7,387 bases of DNA. Source: an uncultured bacterium. GTDB lineage: Bacteria; Verrucomicrobiota; Kiritimatiellia; CAIKKV01. The stretch is taken from NCBI GenBank assembly GCA_903828035.1, contig CAIKKV010000001.1, forward strand, positions 1-7,387, read 5' to 3'. This document shows, in pieces, positions 6,205-7,387 of this stretch (positions are counted from its first letter, which is position 1; each line of letters starts with the position of its first letter). Made by a program: the position numbers and the translations under genes. The notes beneath the pieces are model-generated. The model saw only the letters and a program-made list of their open reading frames with translations, ran no database searches and was not told where the DNA came from.

Positions 6205-7170
6205 CTATCTGAACTCTTCGATGTCCGCGCTGAGCAACTCCCCGGTGATATCCTCCAAGGTCACGATTCCCACGCACTGATGACCGTCCGCCACGGCCAG
6301 CAGATGCTCCTTGTGCTGAAGCATCGCGTGGAGGCCGGTCATAAGCGTGGCGCTGCTGTCAACCGTGCGGAGGGGTTTTGCCTGGGCCAGCAGCTGGGCG
6401 AACTCGCCACCCGCATCAGGAACCGCCTTGTTTGTGACGATGTAGGCGGAAATATCCTTTGCGTCCAGGCTTTTGCTTACGGGATAGCGCGTGTGTCCGC
6501 TTTCCTTCATCAGCGCTAGAAGCGATTCGCGCGTCGCGTCCCTGGCGAGGAACCGGATCCGTTCCAGGGGGACCATGGCGGTCGTGATCGCGGTGTGGCT
6601 AAGGCGCACCGCATTGACGATGATGTTCTCCTGCTCCAGGTTGATGGCTTTGCCGGATCGCGCGAGCGACGCCAGCATCACGAGATCGGCCGTGGTAATC
6701 TGCTCGGACTCCTCGTGAGCCATGAGCCGTCTGAACATGGCTTCACTCAACACGATAACCGGATGGAGCACGCGGGTGACAACCTCCAAGATGGGCCCGG
6801 CAAACGGCGCCAGCTGGTTGCGAAAGGTCACGCCGATGACTTTGGGCAGTATTTCGGTGCCGAAGAGGATAATGATCGTGAACAGGATGGAAAATATCCA
6901 GATGTTGTGCTCGCCGTATAATTCCGCGAAGGCGCCGCCGGCAACGGTGGCTCCGCCGGTGTGGGCAACGGTGTTCAGGACGAGGATTGCGGTGATCGGA
7001 CGCGCCACATTCTTCTTCAGGCGCCTCCACGACTCCGCTGCCCGAGGGCGTGTGGCCTGCAAGCGATTCAGGGTTAAGGGATTCAGGCTCAACAACAAGG
7101 CCTCTGCCAGAGAGCAGAGGAACGAGACGGAAATCGCCAGAGTCGAGCTCATGATCAGGATCGATGTCAT
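6205..7170 (-). CDS. CNNM (DUF21) membrane protein with CBS pair, HlyC/CorC-like transporter, short form
   Basis: A 321-residue inner-membrane protein. The CNNM/DUF21 domain covers residues 1-150: first helix with SLAEALLLS (20-28), the hallmark LNTVAHTGGATVAGG (65-79), a long hydrophobic helix WIFSILFTIIILFG (91-104) and TEILPK (105-110). A linker (TADLVMLASLARSGKAINLE, 160-179) leads to a CBS pair: MVPLERI with TRYPVS in the first CBS (about 199-250) and HLLAVADGHQCVGIVTLEDI in the second (about 268-315). Family members move or control Mg2+ (CorC, MpfA, CNNM type), with CBS domains binding adenine nucleotides. The protein ends after the second CBS, so the C-terminal CorC_HlyC domain of the usual longer bacterial forms is absent. 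The ATG at 7170 is used; the upstream purine-rich GAAGAGACAAAGAG is a weak ribosome site, and a second ATG at 7152 is possible. Codon use is less C-dominated than in the genes to the left. Confidence 0.93.
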   Translation of the reverse strand: MTSILIMSSTLAISVSFLCSLAEALLLSLNPLTLNRLQATRPRAAESWRRLKKNVARPITAILVLNTVAHTGGATVAGGAFAELYGEHNIWIFSILFTIIILFGTEILPKVIGVTFRNQLAPFAGPILEVVTRVLHPVIVLSEAMFRRLMAHEESEQITTADLVMLASLARSGKAINLEQENIIVNAVRLSHTAITTAMVPLERIRFLARDATRESLLALMKESGHTRYPVSKSLDAKDISAYIVTNKAVPDAGGEFAQLLAQAKPLRTVDSSATLMTGLHAMLQHKEHLLAVADGHQCVGIVTLEDITGELLSADIEEFR

Positions 7171-7243
7171 CTCTTTGTCTCTTCGTGTCGAACGTCTACG
7201 CGCGGCGTGAGCCGTGCCGGCGGCTACAGGCTAAGCGGTCGTT

Positions 7244-7293
7244 GGGACAATTGTTTCTTTTCACTGCCGTCCCATAGCAGGCAGTTTCGTCCC
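7244..7293 (-). other. Nested palindrome: structured leader of the CNNM gene or end of a mobile element
   Basis: On the minus strand ACTGCC (7285-7280) and GGCAGT (7268-7263) form a 6-bp stem. GGGAC (7293-7289) just outside it can pair with GTCCC (7248-7244). A second GGGAC (7273-7269) lies in the inner loop and could compete for the same GTCCC. The structure lies 74 bases before the CNNM start. It does not match a riboswitch class I can name. It also coincides with the composition change near 7240, so a transposon end is the main alternative. Confidence 0.35.
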
Positions 7294-7356
7294 TTCCTGA
7301 GCCAGATTCTCTAATAAAAGCCAGCTCGGCGCAATAGCTGCGTTTACGATTTCCAG

Positions 7357-7387
7357 CTAAAGGTTCACCATGTCTGCTCCTTTCCGA
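7357..7387 (-). CDS. Partial frame ending at the right edge: C-terminal tail of an upstream gene or tiny leader ORF
   Basis: The minus strand frame from the right edge reads RKGADMVNL and stops at TAG (7359-7357). Within it, AAAGGAG (7383-7377) stands 5 bases before an ATG (7371-7369), which would give a four-residue peptide MVNL. Either this is the end of a gene that starts outside the window or a leader peptide with a strong ribosome site. Past the TAG the same frame stays open for 31 more codons to a TGA at 7263-7261, so an interrupted gene is also possible. No family is recognised. Confidence 0.25.
   Translation of the reverse strand, partial: RKGADMVNL

Noticed and set aside
7196..7227. 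Possible third REP-like unit (minus strand GTAGCCGCCGGCACGGC)
   Set aside because: It shares GTAGCCGCCG with unit A, but no 8-bp stem with a GATA loop follows; only a 4-bp stem can form.
7244..7387. Known riboswitch (M-box, c-di-GMP-I, NiCo, yybP-ykoY)
   Set aside because: GGGACG and GGCAG fragments recall parts of some classes, but the full conserved cores are not present; a covariance search would be needed to say more.

Overview
The window looks like a piece of a high-GC bacterial chromosome. Its gene types are a secreted SGNH hydrolase, a large secreted toroid/lyase-like protein, a secreted CBM9-like protein, an M55 D-aminopeptidase-like enzyme, a PF12831-type FAD oxidoreductase and a CNNM/CBS transporter. 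That mix is common in the Planctomycetes-Verrucomicrobia-Lentisphaerae-Kiritimatiellae group. This taxonomic guess is inference from gene content and GC-rich coding; no marker gene is present.

Layout from left to right. (1) 1-2828, minus strand: a two-gene unit for export. The upstream gene is an SGNH/GDSL hydrolase (2046-2828). Downstream lies a very long frame (2012 down to the left edge, 670 codons without a stop, incomplete) with a signal peptide, a helical toroid-like N-terminal half and a beta-rich C-terminal half. The pair is consistent with polysaccharide deacylation plus backbone cleavage, but no substrate can be read from the sequence. (2) 2829-3055: a divergent intergenic region holding two inverted palindromes. 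Each has a GTAG foot, an 8-bp stem and a GATA loop, the layout of REP elements mobilised by RAYT transposases. A sigma70-like promoter for the rightward gene follows. (3) 3056-3991, plus strand: a secreted protein with an Ig-like segment and a CBM9-like domain. (4) 4001-6089, minus strand: an M55 peptidase followed by an FAD-dependent oxidoreductase, converging on the CBM9 gene with only 9 bases between stops. The oxidoreductase's conserved N-terminal motif lies upstream of its first canonical start codon. (5) 6205-7170, minus strand: a short CNNM-type membrane protein with a CBS pair. Its stop codon is followed at once by a strong hairpin. (6) 7171-7387: no complete gene. Base composition changes near 7240, from 68% GC in 7181-7240 to 51% in 7261-7387. 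The right part contains nested palindromes and a frame that ends at 7357, possibly the edge of a mobile element or a structured leader.

The most interesting items are the REP-like pair, the apparently noncanonical start of the oxidoreductase, the composition break with palindromes at the right edge, and the unassigned lyase-like protein beside the SGNH hydrolase. I see no CRISPR array, rRNA or tRNA, and no clear new multi-gene defence or metabolic system.
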